A stretch of DNA of 64,000 bases, taken from Symbiodinium microadriaticum (lineage: Eukaryota; Sar; Dinophyceae; Suessiales; Symbiodiniaceae). The translations under genes were made by a program, and so were the position numbers. The notes beneath the pieces were generated by a model. It searched no databases. It saw only the letters and a program-made list of their open reading frames with translations, and was not told the DNA's origin. The stretch spans positions 66,628 through 130,627 of the forward strand of contig LSRX01000812.1 of the NCBI GenBank assembly GCA_001939145.1, in the 5' to 3' direction. Positions 31,101 to 44,659 of the stretch are shown here, in pieces. Every line of letters begins with the position of its first letter. Position 1 is the first letter of the stretch.

Positions 31101-32985
31101 AAGTTCGTGCCAGTGCCGACCTCACCGTTTTTTCTGACAATTTCCGCTCTGGCGTGTGCCGGGCCAGTTCCCCAAAAAGCTCGGCCAACCAGCCTGGCGT
31201 GCAAGAAGGGCCAAAAACCCGAGCAGTTGTGAACATCCGATCAAGGCTTAATGGCCCGGAAAACCCTGAAACATGCACGCAACGGCATCACCGTCACAAA
31301 ACATCCTTCATCTCTGTATGACTCGTGTCCCCGGCTCAGCTGAACAACAGCAAAACCGGTACCGTCAGCACTGCTACTCGCCGACACTTCTGGGCCTGAT
31401 TTCACCTCCATACAACAAAGTATGCATATCTCTGGGCGAATTAAATGACTAAATCGCATGTTATGTTGGGTTAGGGATGCCTTTTCACAAGGTGTGCTCT
31501 CTGGGTTGTTACACGGTTGTGGGGGCCTTCTGAAAAACCAGTTCATGTCTTCAGGATCGCATCGCGTGGGGTCTGTTTTTAAACTCCGAAGTAGTAAGCG
31601 GAGACCCTCAATCGCCGACCTCTTAAGGGCACACTGCTCGCCCAAGGATTAGAAAACGTTGATTGAAACACTGACAAGGCACATGACCCCGAAAGAGCAT
31701 GCCAATCCCTCCGTGGGACCATCAACAAAACTCAAGGGTGAGCACCGCATGCCGTTGCATATGTAATTCCCCTAAACGCCCTTCGAACGCCCCAGAAAAG
31801 CAAGCAAGCCAAGGCAAACCTCTCGAAGATGAACCGGAGGAACTCGGTGACCTCTGAAGCGACTGCAAACTGTAAGGTTGAGGCTTGAGGTTTAAGGCTA
31901 AGGGTTTGAAGATAGGATTTCGGGGTTTCGGGATTTCTATTTAGTAAGCTTAGGCTGGGCTTCCTGGGAGCTCCAAAACCATCCCTTACATAATCCTCAT
32001 CCTCACGACTTGCAGGCGCGGGAAGTTTGGGCTTCGGGAAAGACTTCGGAGGAAGCCCCGATTGCTCTTGTCCTGAGCGGCCATGAGACGCTAAGGCTGC
32101 TTAGCATCGATCAAGCACAGAAGGTAAAAACCCGAAAAGTTCTGCTACTGTCGATGTTCAACCTGACTACACCCCAAATCCCCCAAAACCCAAACGGTAT
32201 TGCAGAACCCCGACAGAAACCCTGAAGGAAAAGTGTCAGACACAGCCAAGCAGCATCCTGCTGCCCCCCGGATCCTCGAAGCTTTGGAGCGCAAAGCAGC
32301 AAACTCTGTCGAAAGACAAGGGGGAAAAGGTCAGGATACCTCGAAGCTTTGGAGCGCAAAGCAGCAAACTCTGTCGAAAGACAAGGGGGAAAAGGTCAGG
32401 ATATCGGGATCGGGGTTTTGAGTGTAGGGTTGAGGGTAGGGGTCTGGGACGGATTCGCCAGGACAACATGCATCCTCAGCAGATGTTCACCATCGACGTC
32501 ACGACCGCCTCCACCATCATCACGTCGTCATCGCCATCACAATCGCACCGCAATGGTTCTCGTTGTCAGCATCAGCAACATGCTGCAACAGCCCTCTTGG
32601 TTTACATATACGCTCTCACAACTCACAACTCGGACATGCTCTCTTGATTTGAGAAACCTCGTCTCTGCTGGCGAGCAGCTGTAAAGGGCTGGAAAGCTTT
32701 GCGGCAGGTCACAGATGTCCTCAGCCCACAGCCGTGAGGAGAGAATCAATAAAGTAAAACCCCAAGTATGCGTCTATTTGTAAGTCTTCGTGTATGTATC
32801 TGTAGATACAGGTACCACCGACAAAAAGCTTGAGCATGTCGAAACATGGCCTTGGTAGGTGGTAGCAGAAAGGTTTGCGAGTGGGTCTTGCTGGCCTGCC
32901 AGACAAGGACGTCGTGACGTTGACAATCACTGCATTGAAGTACATTCGGAACAAGCCCAAATTTCACTCTATTCATGGTTACGCT
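28133..32985. other. A1 right arm, no supported gene
   Basis: The 5' flank of the A1 transporter, matching A0 from 221 to about 3960 and then in pieces to 6905. It lacks about 1.2 kb present in A0 at 3960-5070. It contains a 65-bp tandem duplication at 32274-32403 and a 25-bp duplication near 29738-29768 that are absent from A0. ORFs are not conserved in frame between copies. Confidence 0.55.
32274..32403 (+). repeat. 65-bp tandem duplication, A1 only
   Basis: CCTCGAAGCTTTGGAGCGCA and what follows is present twice in perfect tandem, with starts at 32274 and 32339. A0 has a single, more diverged copy near 5449-5510. It is therefore a recent local duplication after A0 and A1 separated. Confidence 0.9.
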
Positions 32986-33015
32986 TACACATGCACACCC
33001 ACAGACGAACACACA
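32985..33015. other. Empty site for the A0 retroelement
   Basis: Here A1 reads continuously from sequence like 6440-6905 into sequence like 16861-17200, through a CA-rich stretch (gcttacacatgcacaccc, then cacacacggatctgtac). The ~9.95 kb of element is absent. The CGGAT word at the junction occurs at both element borders in A0. Confidence 0.75.
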
Positions 33016-34677
33016 CGGATCTGTACAAACACACACACACACACATAAACTCGAGCCTCTTTCAAAAACCACCGTCCGAGACAAGATTCCTCGGCAGCGT
33101 CCTTCCTAACAACATGCCTCCATTGAGAACTCCGTGTGCTGAAACCTCTGACAGGCCAACAGCCTTCAAACTTAAACCCTGCACCCTCAAGTCTTTAGCC
33201 CCCAATGCCGAAGGCTTCGAGTCATAACGAGACGGTTGCCGAGCTGCGGTGCTGGGATGGCTCGTGATCGACATCTTGGCGACCTATTACAGGCTCATCT
33301 GGAATCTAGATTTGTTGGAAATCAGAGGCCTTATTGTTGGCGCCTAGAATATGAAACACCCGAGGTGTGCAGGGCTTGCGGTCCTTTTTTCGTCCAGATT
33401 CTGTCATCTAAGGCTTCGACTCTCGCAACTCGGACAGGTTTAGGCGTCTGTGTAGGTCTACCGGCACTTAGGGTTTTGGGGCTGCTCTTTTCGGAATAAA
33501 GAAAGTTGAAACAACAAACTACCACTGCCATCTAGACGAAAACTTCATGGTTGACCCTGGATTCACTTCATAAGCTAGCATCGGATACCTTGAGGTTGGG
33601 GGTGTGAAGTTTCTGCTGGATCGTCGGACCATCTTTAAGAAAGCGACCAATAGACTTTGCACACAAGTGCGGCCCTACTTTTTCGATATGGGTAGACTTC
33701 TACGTCTATCCATCTTAACATGGAAGCTAATGCTTCGCGCTGTTTCGTTTCGCCGCATTTGTCTTCAGACTATGGAGGCTCGGCCTCTGTCTGGAATTTG
33801 GCCCCCCGTATTAGTTTCGGGTGTGGGGCAAGGTGTTACAGGGCGCAGCTTGCGGGTCAGGCTCAGCATCCAATGTGTAGCACACAGGATTCTTGATGTA
33901 GACCTGTGAAATTCATTCAATGTTTGTGGTTTCGCTCCAACCGCACCTTTTGGGCTAAGGGCTGCTGGTTTGGGGGCCTGTTAGACTTGTTCGAGGGTAG
34001 ATAGGGCCCAGGTTGAGGTGATCCAGGAACCCAGGAGACAACACAGAACGGCCGCACAAAGGCAAACCCTGTGCGTGTCCACAAGCCCTGACACAGATCT
34101 TACCCAAACATCCTCAAACCCTGCACCCTAGAAGCCTCGCCGACGCTGCTGCCCTTCGAAAGGCCGCTTCAGGATTGCTAGAGCCAGTCGGTATAGGGTT
34201 TGGGGTCTACAAGGGTTTAGGGTTTAGGATTGAAAATACGACTAGAGCAAGTTGGTGTTTGGCATTTGGGTATTGTGAAGGGATCCAGAAGGCTTTTTAC
34301 GGGCTTTCCGGACTTTACGGCTTTAGGGGTTTGGGCCTTAGAGCATGGGCGTGGCTTTCCTCAAACCTGGCCGCCAAACCTTCTAGGGCATTGATGCAGG
34401 GACCTTCAGCATCGCAACATGGCTAACTTGCTCCGTTGAAAGATCTCGCCCAGAAGCCTGAACAAGTATTGCGCCGTTGCCGCTACGACTTGCCTTCTGC
34501 TGGAGTAGGTGAACAACTGGCACAACTTATGAAATGCACGACAAAGCCCTGAAGCAAAGTCAAGGGAGTCCAAGTAACGGTTGATGATATAAAGCCTGCG
34601 TGCAGTATCCATAACAAGGAATATCCATAATTCCCATAGTCTAGGGTCCTTAAGGTAATGCAGGATTTGTACTATCA

Positions 34678-34710
34678 GCCCTAAACCCTAAACCCTGAAC
34701 CCTAAACCAT
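34678..34710. repeat. Telomere-like CCCTAAA tract
   Basis: Four consecutive units, three perfect ccctaaa and one drifted ccctgaa. The clearest interstitial telomere-type run in the window besides 4975-5072. Confidence 0.7.
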
Positions 34711-36309
34711 TGTGAATCAAGGGAATGTCCCTAAGTTACACGACTAGTCAACCCAGGATTCCCAAGGTATATTTGGAGTCTCTGGCTCCGGATAGGTCAA
34801 TTAAATCCGTTGCACTGCGAAGTCGGGCACCTAAACCTCATTCAAACACTAGAGCAAACACCCGTCAATCAATACAAACAGCACAAACCCCAAGCCATCC
34901 CAAGCTCTGAACTTAAGACTCTCGTGCATTCCTCTGCCCTAAAGTCTTGGCCCTGAACTTCCCACACCCGAAAGCCAAAGGCCCTGAGCCCTCAGACAAG
35001 TGAGGACCTCTCTATCCGGAGAGCGACGACATGCATCGACTGGTGCTTTAGGCGACTTCCATGGGCGCCTCAACGCTTGCCGCGGGAACCTTGCTTGAGA
35101 GCTTTGGGGTTGGCACGGGACTTAGATAGCTGTTGAGGTTTGGCTGATTCGCTGGGCAGTTCCAGAACGAAGGTTCGAACCCCAACCCCACTAGCTTGTC
35201 CGATACCTCTTAACGGCTTAGCGAAGAGCCCTAAAGCGAGAACCTTGAACCGACAGAAGCGCGACATTTCTAAACGGCAGCAGCCTGGGCAACATGGTCG
35301 AACACTCGATGACATTCTTGTGGACGTGGCTTTAGCACCCCATCCCCAAACGAGTGTACCTTTGACTGTCAAAGCCTCGATGATAATGATGATGATGATG
35401 ACGACGATGCGGGTCATGATGGTGAAGATACTGTTCACCTGCCCTGAGCTCAACATCCAAAACCCGAAGCTTCAAGACAAGAGAACCTTCATCCCGAAGC
35501 ACGTCCTGTTCTCCTCACACCTTACACCCCGAATCCTAAACTCCGCTTATTTCCCTGAACCCCCCCTTCCCCTCACCTTAAACTCTAAAGATTACCAGGA
35601 ATCGGACGCGAGAGTGCGGCCCCAATTGAAGGGAACGCTGCCTGATCCTGGCACGCACAACAATCTCTCCTGCGTCCTGTCCCGTCCTATCTTTCTAAAC
35701 ACCCGAAGGTAGTTTAGAGTTCAGGATTGAGGGTTATTCCTCTAGACGATGCACGCACCTTCCACGCTGAAAAAGCTTACTGCACGCGACCCAGAAGCAA
35801 CAGCATCCCTTGCAGTCCACATACAGCCATAGCAGACTGTACCGCCAAACCCCAGTCTAATTCTTAAGCTTTGCTACGGCCATCTCCCACCGGGCTCCTG
35901 TGGAGCGGGCACTGCCGGTCGCGGCACTGCCGGTCTCGCCCTGTCAGCCTCGCATGTGAGACTGCATTTTCGGGTGGCGTGAGGGTCTAGGGATGAGATC
36001 AGATGGTTTGAGCTGGGCGGATTTGTGGTCGGTGCAGCTGTGAACTTCGTGGGTCGTGGAGTGATCTGCCTCCAACAAACAGGAAAGCTAATGTGTGTCA
36101 ATCCCCTTCAACCCTAAACTCAAGTGCCGTAAAAGCACTTAACATCCTAGACCTGCTCGTTGTTGTTGCTTAGATATACTGTTGTGCTTTTTCAACAAAA
36201 TATCTTGGTTGTAACTTGTTTCTCTCTTGAGGATCTTAGTTATGAGTTTTTTTGCTCTACTTCGGAGCCTGCGGGGTTTCTTCTGTAGGTGTCTCGTCTT
36301 TCGCACAAG

Positions 36310-36735
36310 CTTCGCGCTTAAGGTTCTGTGTCCCAAGGTTCATGCGGGCTTGACTCCTTAGGGTTTTCGTCTTCGGCCAAAGGTTTGCGCTGGGTTTACT
36401 CCTTAGGGTTTTGTCTACTAGAAGCTTCGTGCTGGGTTTGCTCCTTAGGGTTGTTATTTTCGGCCATAGGTTCCTGCGGGGTTTGCACCTCCGGGTTTCG
36501 TCTGTCGTAGAAGCTTCGTGGTGAGTTTACTCCTTAAGCTTTTCGTCTTCTCCCAAAAGTTTGTGCTGAGTTTAGTCCTCAGGGTTTTCGTCTTTGGTCA
36601 GAGGTTCGTGATGGGTTTACTCCTTAGGGTTTTCGTCTTCGGCCAAAGCTTCCTGCGGGGTTTACTCCTAATGGGTTTTCGTTCTCGGCCAAAGGTTCGC
36701 ACTGAGTTTACTCCTTTGGGTTCTCGTCTTCGGCC
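36310..36735. repeat. 45-bp degenerate tandem repeat, about 9 units
   Basis: Units share GTTTACTCCTTAGGGTTTTC and GTCTTCGGCCAAAGGTTCG. The ACTCCT word recurs near 36353, 36398, 36440, 36486, 36529, 36574, 36619, 36664 and 36710, giving spacings of 42-46. Because 45 is a multiple of three, plus-strand frames give a 15-residue peptide repeat (LRVFVFGQRFVMGLL). The unit contains a TTAGGGTTTT telomere-like core. Units vary by indels, so I do not call it a protein. Confidence 0.8.
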
Positions 36736-37940
36736 CTCGACCTGCAGCAAAAGCAAAGGAGGCCCCAACGGGAGGGAGGGGAGGGGAGGCGCGGAGGAAA
36801 CAGTTACATCTGAGCAAAAAACAAGTTACATCCAAACAAAAAAAGGTACAACTAACGCTGCTACCTGGGCAGTGGAGAAAGCCAGGATTTAATTAGGGTT
36901 CAGGAATCTCAAACTTTGGGCTCTCCAGCTTTACATGTATGCAGACAGACACACAGCATGCGTGCATGCATGCGTGCATGCATACATGCGTAGGGCGCTT
37001 GGAGCCTTTCGAAATTTTCAGGTTGCAGGCAGTTTGGACCGTACAGATCTTTGTAGGCACGTCCAAAGCGGAAGCTGCAATCGTTCGCTGAGGCCCCAAA
37101 CTCTGGAACCTGAAACCCTTGCATTTGGCCTCAAGCCCCAAGGAACCCTAAAACCTAAACCGGAAACCTCTATAGTACTTGCGCCCACGGCTGGGGTGTA
37201 CTTCGTGAGAGGGCTGGGGGTTTGGCGGTTGAGAGCCTGTCTTGGTCTTTAGGCTCTGAGAGTTTGTGGCCGTGGGGTCAGAGTTTATGGTTTAGGTTTG
37301 AGCCTGGTTGCAGAGCCTGACAGGTCAGGTCCAGTTCGCTATCAGGAACCTGCAACCCCAAACGGTGGACACCGAGAGTTGTAGAGGGAATCCTCAGGGG
37401 ACGATCGCTGGATTAAGCACCGAAGGCACTGTCCTGAACCACTGCTTCAGCTGTAAACTCAGACGCAGCTTCTTAATGCCATACCTGCCCAAATCTTTAA
37501 TTGACGTTAGCCCGTGAACACGCCACAAGGTTTTGCTGTAATAGCTTAGGGCTTCGGCTGAGGGGAACACCTACCATAGCCTGCTAAACCAGAATTTGCA
37601 GTCCGGACATTGGAGTCTTGGGAAAAATTGAATACACCGAGCCCTCACACCTTATAAGACCCTACCGGGTGGAGTTTAGGGTTAAGGACTTTGCGGCCCG
37701 GAGGCAACTACCAGGACTAGGGAATCCACGCGAGCCCCACTGGCCTTTAAGAGTTTAGGTTTAACGGTTTATAGGGTTTAAGGTTCAGGTTTACGGCGAA
37801 AGCCCGCGCTGCGGGCTTATGGGTAAGCAACTGCATTCGATGATGCAACAACCAGAAACAACAGCGGCAATACCAGTCACAACAACAACCCGGCCAAACA
37901 CGGTGGAAGTGTCCCAATAAAATTTCTGTTCTGTGTTTCT

Positions 37941-40900
37941 CACAAGAACTTGAGCCTTGGGTCTTTTTTATGGCTTTCTCGGCTCTGAGTTCGAGAATCG
38001 GCAAACGACGATGGGTAGGTTCGGGTATAGGGCCGAGGGTTTACCCAAAGTCTCTAAAGTTCTGCTTTCCGGTGTTTCCAGAATCTCTTCGTTTTCCAAG
38101 GTTTTGCCGGTTTGCCGCTCTTCCCGTAGGTGTGCAAGGCATCGAGAAGAATCCCGGGTGCAGGATGCAAACCCGCTGAGCCTCGAAGAGCCCCAGCGTC
38201 GGGGTCCCCTTGTCTGTGTCGGTTCGACGCCCAGATTATGCAAATGGGGAGCTTCCACCTACACACACGATGTTTGTAGCCCTAATCCCTAAAATACAGA
38301 AAAAAAGGGAGGGTCTGTTGCAAATCAAAGGGGCGCTTGGTTCGCATTACGTTGGATTCTGCTCTTCGGCGGAGTAAGGGAGACCCCTGATGACGAAATC
38401 TTGTCTATTCGTGACAAAATGGAAGCTGTCAAAGGCCTGATGAAGATCGGGATGTCGATGTTTCGAGAAATCTTTCGAGGGATCTCGCTGTTTCGAGCCC
38501 AAGCCTCGGAGCCGGCGGTTCAGTAGGGCGTTTAGGGTTAGGGCTTCAGGCTTGGGGTCGAGGGTTTCAGGCTTCAGGCTTAGTTTGGGATTTTAGGGTT
38601 AAGGGATCCTAAAAACTTCAAGGCTCAGGTTTACAACCTGTCTTGGTTCAAGTATGCGCATGGGAGCTGGTAAGAACTATCGGGCATCGGCTACCTGCCC
38701 AAGCAAAAGACTTGGGACTTGGATCTCGGGGAATAAGAATTGGGAACGGGGGTCTGAGTTTAGGGTTTAAGGCTGCGGGTTGAGAGATTGATGGTCCAAC
38801 ACTTCAGTTCAGGGAGTGTGATTGGATTTAAGACCCACTTGGACTACAGACTGGCAGAGGTTCGGGTTGAGAGATGCTGAGTTTACTCACGGCTTCGATC
38901 GCTTTCTGGTTTCCTACAGTGCCAAAGGCTATCAACAGCATTTATGCGTCTCATCCGTATGGCTTGGAAGCCTCTAGCTGCACTGCCCCAAGAGCTTGAC
39001 CTGTTCCAAAACCCAAACTCGGAGCCCTCTCGGAAGTTGTGCGGTTAAAGACGATTGTTCTCGTTCTGTTACCGAGGCCCTTTTGAAACAGGCCGTGGAA
39101 GATCTTCGTCGGCAACTCAAGAAAGATCGACAACCTCCACTCCCCCGACCCACCCTCCCCAATAATTCACAACCACAACAACAACATCAACCACCACCGT
39201 CACCACGACACCACCGCCACCGCCAGCACCAGCACCACCAGCACCACCAGCACCAGCACCACCAGCACCAGCACCAGCACCATTACCACGACCACCAACA
39301 CCGCCACCGGCACTTGGTACTTAGTATTCTGGGAACCTGAGACAGTATCCCTGCGACGGACGTAAGCCTTGGACGTCTTCCCAACCCACGTCTCGTGGTC
39401 TAGCAGGGTTTAAGGCCAAAGTCTAGGATCCTGTAGCCCAGCAGTGCCAACAGTCGAAACTTGTTCTGCAAGGGGCCGCGCGGAGGGGTCGGAGGATCTG
39501 AACAAGTTTCTGTAAAATGTTTGCAGTCAACAAAGCCCGAAGCCTTGAACTTCAACTCCAGCCCACACTCACCCTTGACCCTAATGCTGAACGTTGAAAC
39601 CAAAATTGAACCTTGAGCCCCCTTAACCTTCAAGCCCACCACAGCACTCCCACAACCCACCACTCCTAAGCCCTTAAACCATCTACCTGTCAGGAAGAAT
39701 CCTTATCCCACACAGAATATTCGAGATTTCACCTCCCTGAACACGCCAATAAGAACAACCCAAACCCCGACACCACTGAACCCTCAACCCTAAACCCTAA
39801 ACCGCCAAACCCTAAACCTCCGAAAAAAACCCTTGACCCCTAAGCCAGTACATCCGTAAACTCAACCCAACAAGCTCGATGCCACCTGCACCACCGCCTG
39901 GCACATCAGCTGCAGCCCCTGGCAGCAGGCCGACAACCTGTGCAATGCTGGTCTTGCGTGACTCTGCGCAAAGTATCTCTCGGGGGACTTCCAACGTGCC
40001 TATGCAGATCTTAGTGTCAAACTCTTGTCATTCTGCCAGGTCTTCTATGATCAGCTTTTCAAGAAATTGCCCCTATAGAAGCCCTTTATAGAGCCCTCAT
40101 TCGACTCGAATAGAACCCTAATCATGTTCAATAAAGAAGCAGGTTTTGCGTTTCTAGAGCACTGAAACATGCTTGCAGCTGAGCCTATCTTCACCAACAA
40201 CCGTAAACCCAATCCCGAAGCCTGAAACCCGACCTGAGCAAATCTAAAAAATTAAACCCAAAAACTGTCACTCCAACACCCCACACAGAAACTTAACCTC
40301 CAAAACCCCAGAATCTCTCTGGCTCTGGAGTTGGGAGAGGGTGCTTCGAGGTTTGGGTTTAGTCAGGAGCCCTCGAAAGCCGCAAGACTGTCAACGACAG
40401 CAAGACTGGCAACAACAACAACAACAACAAAAAACGGACCTTGCCCCACTGACATTGCCCTACGCTACACACACCCACGACAACCCCAAAACAACTGCGC
40501 TTCCAAAGCCGGCCACACATACATGTCAAGCCGATGGTAACCAATCCTGTTTGAAACTGAGACGGCAGCAGGGACGTCTGGCACGTCCTGGGCTTGCAAT
40601 TGAAAGGAGCCTATACTGTTTCTGCGACCGGGACTGGTATCATCAAGACGGTGGCGAATGGGAAGACTGACCACGTGCCGTGCATCAAAGGAGACAAAGG
40701 CAATCCTGAAGCCCTTTGTGCTCACTCGCACCGGCTGCAGATTCTTGGGTCGCTGCCACACTTGCGGCTGCCGGGGTTTGCTGCACCTCTGCTGCATTTT
40801 GACAAGCTGTGCAAATCCTGCTTTTGTTGGCTTTCTCCAGATAACATCTTGCCGCATCATATCGGTGGTGAAGCTGCGGCAAAAGTACGAGAAGCATTTG

Positions 40901-41276
40901 GCCGTGCTGGCATTTCGTGAATTTGACCCATGGATGAGCTGCAATTGCTTGTGGTGCATGTGGAGTTTCGATCGTTTGGGGTGCTTCTTGCCACAGTGTG
41001 GGTGTCCTGCTGGCTTCGTGGCCTTTTGGCTCATAAACCCTTATACAGCTCTCCTCAAGCCCTTGCACAACAAACATGGAGCCCCCGGACTATGCCCTGA
41101 AACTGAATAAGCCCTTATCAAGGTACAACAGTGGTCTTATGAGGTTTCTTGTATCCCGGCTCTGCCTGTACTGGGCCTTAAAGAATTCAAGAAGGATTCG
41201 TTGCAAGCTTTGTAGGGTGCTGCTTCCATAAAGGCTCCCTGAGAAAGATCCTTGTGCTCAGGGATCTTGGAGCACA

Positions 41277-41307
<31 letters not shown>

Positions 41308-44195
41308 TATTCTGCATTCGTACATACACACGTGCATGTGTACCTGCAAGCAGATATGCATGCCGGGAACCTTCTGCAAATCATTCCGGGCCCTACACAA
41401 CCGTATCATGAGCAGCTTTATAAGTCAAGTCTGATCATTCAGGTGGCTTGAACGCACGATGGGCGGAGCTCAGGTTAGGGGATCCAAAGTATCCATATTC
41501 TGGAAGGGGACGTGGTCGCCCGGTGCATGAGCCAAAAGAGCTTCCATTCTCACCCGCAATCTCCACATCTCAAACCAAATCCTCCCAAACACTAAGCCTG
41601 CAAATCTTCCCAAACACTAAGCCTCAATTTGTAAACCGTAAGCCCTGACCCCAAAACTTATAACAAAACCTTGTAACCTCGCCATTAAAGTTTAACTTAA
41701 ACCGCAAGCGTCCCAAACCCTAACACTGAACCCTAGGCCCCTGGCATCTATGCTTGGAGCGAGAGGTCCAGACATGTCAGCTGATGCCGGCTGCCTCAGC
41801 CCGGTAGGCACACAGGGTTTCGGGTTCGGAATCTCCGCCTTGAGGTTTCAGGGCTGCGGGGTTGAAGGATTCCAGGTTCAGGGGCTTGGGATGAAGACTT
41901 GGGGCTTTCGACTCTCACACTCGCACCAGGCAGGCAAGGTTGCACGTAGACTTGGGGGTTTGGGGACTTGCAGTGGTTTTCGGATGCTTGTCTGAACGCT
42001 TGATGATGATGATGATGATGATGGTTGTTCTCGCGTTTTGACTGCTTCTCCAAGGGTTTGCGTTTATTGCTGTATATGACGCGCGTGAAAGAGCCTGAGT
42101 GGTTGTAAACGGACTGGATAAGTTTGTGCAGAGGATTTGGAGCTGTTTCCCGGCTGGGTAGGGGCTTTGCAAGGCTGTGCAATTCAAAGTTGCGATCTCT
42201 GCAAGTACTGCACCTTCTGCGAGGGACGGAGGTGGGGCTGTGCGCATACCCTACTACTGCAAACATGGTTCTCCAGTCCCACCCAGACGGTCGGATGCTC
42301 CTCGCTGTTCCTCTTTTGCAGGATGCCGCACTAACACAGCACAGTGAGTGTGTGCGGAAGGCAATCTTGCTTGACCTGGTTTAGGAAACACTGTCATTTG
42401 TGGTTAAACTAGCGGTACTCGCTCTGTATTGCTTCAATGCATTGTGTATACGCAATTTATGAATAAGGGATAGAGGGATGGAGCGGAGTGAAGGGGTGGA
42501 GTGGACTGAGCCGGACTGAATGAATGAATGAATGCGTGAGTGAATGCATGAATCAATGAATGTAGCTCTGGATGACTGCATGACTGGATGATAGAACGAA
42601 TGAGCGCAAGCGAAAGGAATACTTGTTGCAACAGTAGTGGAGATCATCTGACGGAGATGATGGTCGTCACTGGCATAATCGCCAGGAAGATAACACTTAG
42701 CAGAGACTGTATATCAACATGTACGTACGTAGGCTTAGGGTTGGGGCGAGGTCGGGGTCGGGGAGGTGGCGGCTTGGTCTGGTTTTAATCTCTAGGTGAC
42801 GTAGATGGAGCTAGTGTAACATGTACGGAGGAGCCGATGCATTCATGAATGACTGAACCCATGAGTGAATGAATGCAAGAACGAGCCAAAGTACGAAGAC
42901 CACATAGCAGCTGTGAGTATAGTGTGCATAGTCAAGATAGTGATGATCCACATCGCAAACGCCACAAACACCAAACTGCCAAGGATCATCATTATCATCA
43001 CCATAACCATCACCAGCATCATCATCAGCATCACCATCACCATCAGCATCATCGCCATCATGATCTTCAACATCACCATCACCACCACCGTCATTATCGT
43101 TGAAGCAATTCACAAAGAGGTATATGTCTGTGCGTATGCGTCTACATAAGTCGACATAAGCATAAAACATGCGTACATGTACAGGTACAAGTATACAACA
43201 ACGTTTAGACATAGACATGAATGTTGATGGAGACACGGGCATGCAGATATCTAGTTCATACATGCCTTGGTATGTATGAGGAGAATATAATCTGGATGTA
43301 GAGCTGCTCTGTGAATACATGCCTCCTCATGCACCAGAGAATGTCGAGCGCCGACTCTGTCAATGGCAGCACTGCGCCCGGCACATAAGTACAACAATGT
43401 CAATGACAGTGCTCATAGTTCATAATTTTAATGGGTATCAAAAGATCTCGGAATTCTAACACGATAACGCCGAAAACTAAGGCAAAGCCTCAGAACCAGA
43501 ATACAAACAACTCCCGATCGTGAACATGCGTGTAGTAAGAAGTAGACGAAAATAATGTTGAGTAGTATTCCCAGAACCGTTTCATAACTAAACAACAAGA
43601 GCCTGTAGTATAATGGCATTGGTGACGATATGTGATGACGATGGCGGCGATAACCACATGATGATGACGACGACGGCGATGACGATGGGTCCACTAGAAC
43701 AGGCGACAACGGTTTCAAAGGACAGCAAGTCCGCAAAATTAGAGGGCAGTGAGACCACAAGAGCGAAGGAGCACGACACCGAAGGACCAACTAACAACAA
43801 ATACCAGAACACAGTAACAACCAAAAGTGTGTGCTCGGAGTTCATCAGCTCTTGAGTTTCGGACCTGCTCAAAACTGACTCCTCGCTGGCCGGCCTGCAT
43901 GGCTCACCCGGCTTGGCACGGCACCCTCCAGCCATGGGTTTCCATAACTGTTCGCAACTGACTTGCGTGAGACACACCAGCTCCATCAAAAACAATGAGT
44001 ACCAATGCTGTGGAGCCAATCGCTAACCTTAATTAGGACCTAAGCTAACCCTAACCTTCGGATTTAAGCACCCTGGTCAAGCCCCCAACCCAGGCATCAG
44101 CAGCCGGCGATCTGCCAGCGTCCGGTGTCGCGACCTGGTCAAGTGCCGGAGCCCGCGCAGGCCATGTTGACAAGGGAGTCATAGCGGCAGCAGCT

Positions 44196-44239
<44 letters not shown>

Positions 44240-44425
44240 TGCAGCAGTAGTAGTAGTAGTAGTAGCGCAGAAATAGCAATGGCAATAACTCCAAACGATA
44301 GTGGTAGTAGCAGCAGTATGAGCGGGCAACGTTTTACCTGCAGTGGCAGACCGGCATACTGCTCCAATGCAAGCAATCAGAGCCACCCCTCAGATGAAGA
44401 AACGACGGTGGCATCTCTCGGACTC
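37941..44425. other. A2 left arm, no supported gene
   Basis: Matches A1 19,595-25,917. From about 38,810 it is almost identical. Before that, blocks matching 19,930-20,080, 19,595-19,664 (inverted) and 19,700-19,870 occur in a different order. It carries the same microsatellites as A1 with changed lengths, for example (GAT)n at about 42001-42023 longer than A1 at 23503-23516. Confidence 0.55.
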
Positions 44426-44659
44426 TCATAGTGTCGTGTGGTCCTCCGCCGTGGGCTCGCCGTCGGACTGGAATCCGTCCGAGTCAGGGTCGAGGCCCAT
44501 GTCTCCTCTTGTATCGTAGCGGTGGTCGCCCAGCGTCATTTCACCGTAGACAGATCGGCCAGTCACGTCGACTTCCTCCTCGTTGCGAGCATGAGGAGAC
44601 ATCAACGTGGAGTCCGCAGGACGAACGAGCTGACAACAGCTTGAAGTCACCGACCCAAA
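44426..44659 (-). CDS. Candidate acidic C-terminal exon of the A2 transporter
   Basis: Same length and frame as 25918-26151, preceded by the same GATTTACAG acceptor sequence and ending in TGA. Amino-acid differences from A1 include Ala to Val in EEVDATGRS and Phe to Val in QLFRP, alongside silent changes such as GAT/GAC and ACC/ACT. There is no indel or stop, even though the A2 transporter ORF upstream has a nonsense codon. This suggests selection acted until recently, or simply that the copy is young. Confidence 0.4.
   Translation of the reverse strand, partial: FGSVTSSCCQLVRPADSTLMSPHARNEEEVDVTGRSVYGEMTLGDHRYDTRGDMGLDPDSDGFQSDGEPTAEDHTTL

Larger units (their letters stand above)
33016..37940. 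other. A1 spacer between transporter units, no supported gene
   Basis: Positions up to about 33,400 match 16,870-17,230 in A0. Positions 33,725-33,920 match 4,090-4,310 in A0. The remainder seems specific to A1. It contains telomere-like words, a GAT microsatellite at 35382-35407 and a 45-bp repeat array at 36310-36735. No frame is convincing. Confidence 0.5.
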
